This document shows positions 5,229-5,359 of a stretch of DNA of 5,359 bases, in pieces. Numbering within the stretch: position 1 is the first letter of the stretch; every line of letters starts with the position of its first letter. Both the position numbers and the translations under genes were made by a program. Source of the DNA: an archaeon (GTDB lineage Archaea > Aenigmatarchaeota > Aenigmatarchaeia > CG10238-14 > SCSR01); contig SCSR01000044.1 of the NCBI GenBank assembly GCA_004297575.1, forward strand, positions 1 to 5,359, read 5' to 3'. Below the pieces are notes generated by a model, which saw nothing but the letters and a program-made list of their open reading frames with translations, did no database searches and was not told where the DNA came from.

Positions 5229-5359
5229 TTACAACCCAATATCCTTTCTGTAAATCATTCCATCAAAATGTATTTTTGGTATAACTTCTTGATAAAGAAT
5301 TTGTCTTGCATCTTCCAGAGATTTTCCAACTGCGGTTACACCAAGTACCCTGCCACCAT
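5229..5359 (-). CDS. purD: Phosphoribosylamine-glycine ligase, C-terminal end (5' part outside window)
   Basis: The minus-strand frame is open from the right edge to TAA at 5229-5231 and gives 42 residues. GGRVLGVTAVGKSLEDAR and then IHFDGMIYRKDIG are the characteristic C-terminal signature of PurD (GAR synthetase), an ATP-grasp enzyme. It joins glycine to phosphoribosylamine in the second step of purine synthesis. Only about a tenth of the expected 420 or so residues is in view. G+C of the fragment is near 36%, lower than the neighbouring ligase. Its stop codon lies 7 bases from that of the convergent ligase gene. Confidence 0.88.
   Translation of the reverse strand, partial: GGRVLGVTAVGKSLEDARQILYQEVIPKIHFDGMIYRKDIGL

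Noticed and set aside
1..5359. CRISPR array, insertion sequence, attachment site or defence system
   Set aside because: No regularly spaced repeats, terminal inverted repeats, transposase or integrase motifs, or tRNA 3'-end duplication were seen on reading both strands.

Overview
The window reads as a stretch of an archaeal chromosome. The evidence is an archaeal-type ATP-dependent DNA ligase of 560 residues, an intron-containing tRNA-Tyr with the archaeal C1-G72 pair and no encoded CCA, and AT-rich TATA-like boxes about 20-33 bases before start codons with almost no Shine-Dalgarno sequences, which suggests leaderless transcripts. A secreted, membrane-anchored beta-domain protein and several very small genes fit a DPANN-like lineage, but that placement is only a guess from general style.

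Layout, left to right. (1) At 2-567, plus strand: the 3' end of a DUF1653 gene overlaps a cupin gene by ATGA. (2) At 568-2852, minus strand, read right to left: a nitroreductase-family flavoprotein, a membrane-anchored beta-sandwich protein with a signal peptide, and the tRNA-Tyr gene. The tRNA 3' end directly abuts the cupin stop codon, and its T-run terminator lies inside the cupin coding sequence. (3) At 2853-2924: a 72-base divergent promoter region. (4) At 2925-3308, plus: an unrecognised, AT-rich gene for a 127-residue protein with a possible winged-helix N-terminus. (5) At 3322-3474, minus: a 50-residue zinc-ribbon protein, divergent from (6) at 3539-5221, plus: DNA ligase. (7) At 5229-5359, minus: the C-terminal end of purD, convergent with the ligase and 7 bases away.

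Most genes are separate small transcription units rather than a pathway operon. The ligase serves replication and repair, purD serves purine synthesis, and the tRNA serves translation. No obvious defence system, mobile element or CRISPR array is present. The least-explained items are the 127-residue protein, the small zinc ribbon, the tRNA intron with an incomplete bulge-helix-bulge, and a membrane protein that seems to carry the same beta-domain on both sides of its transmembrane helix.
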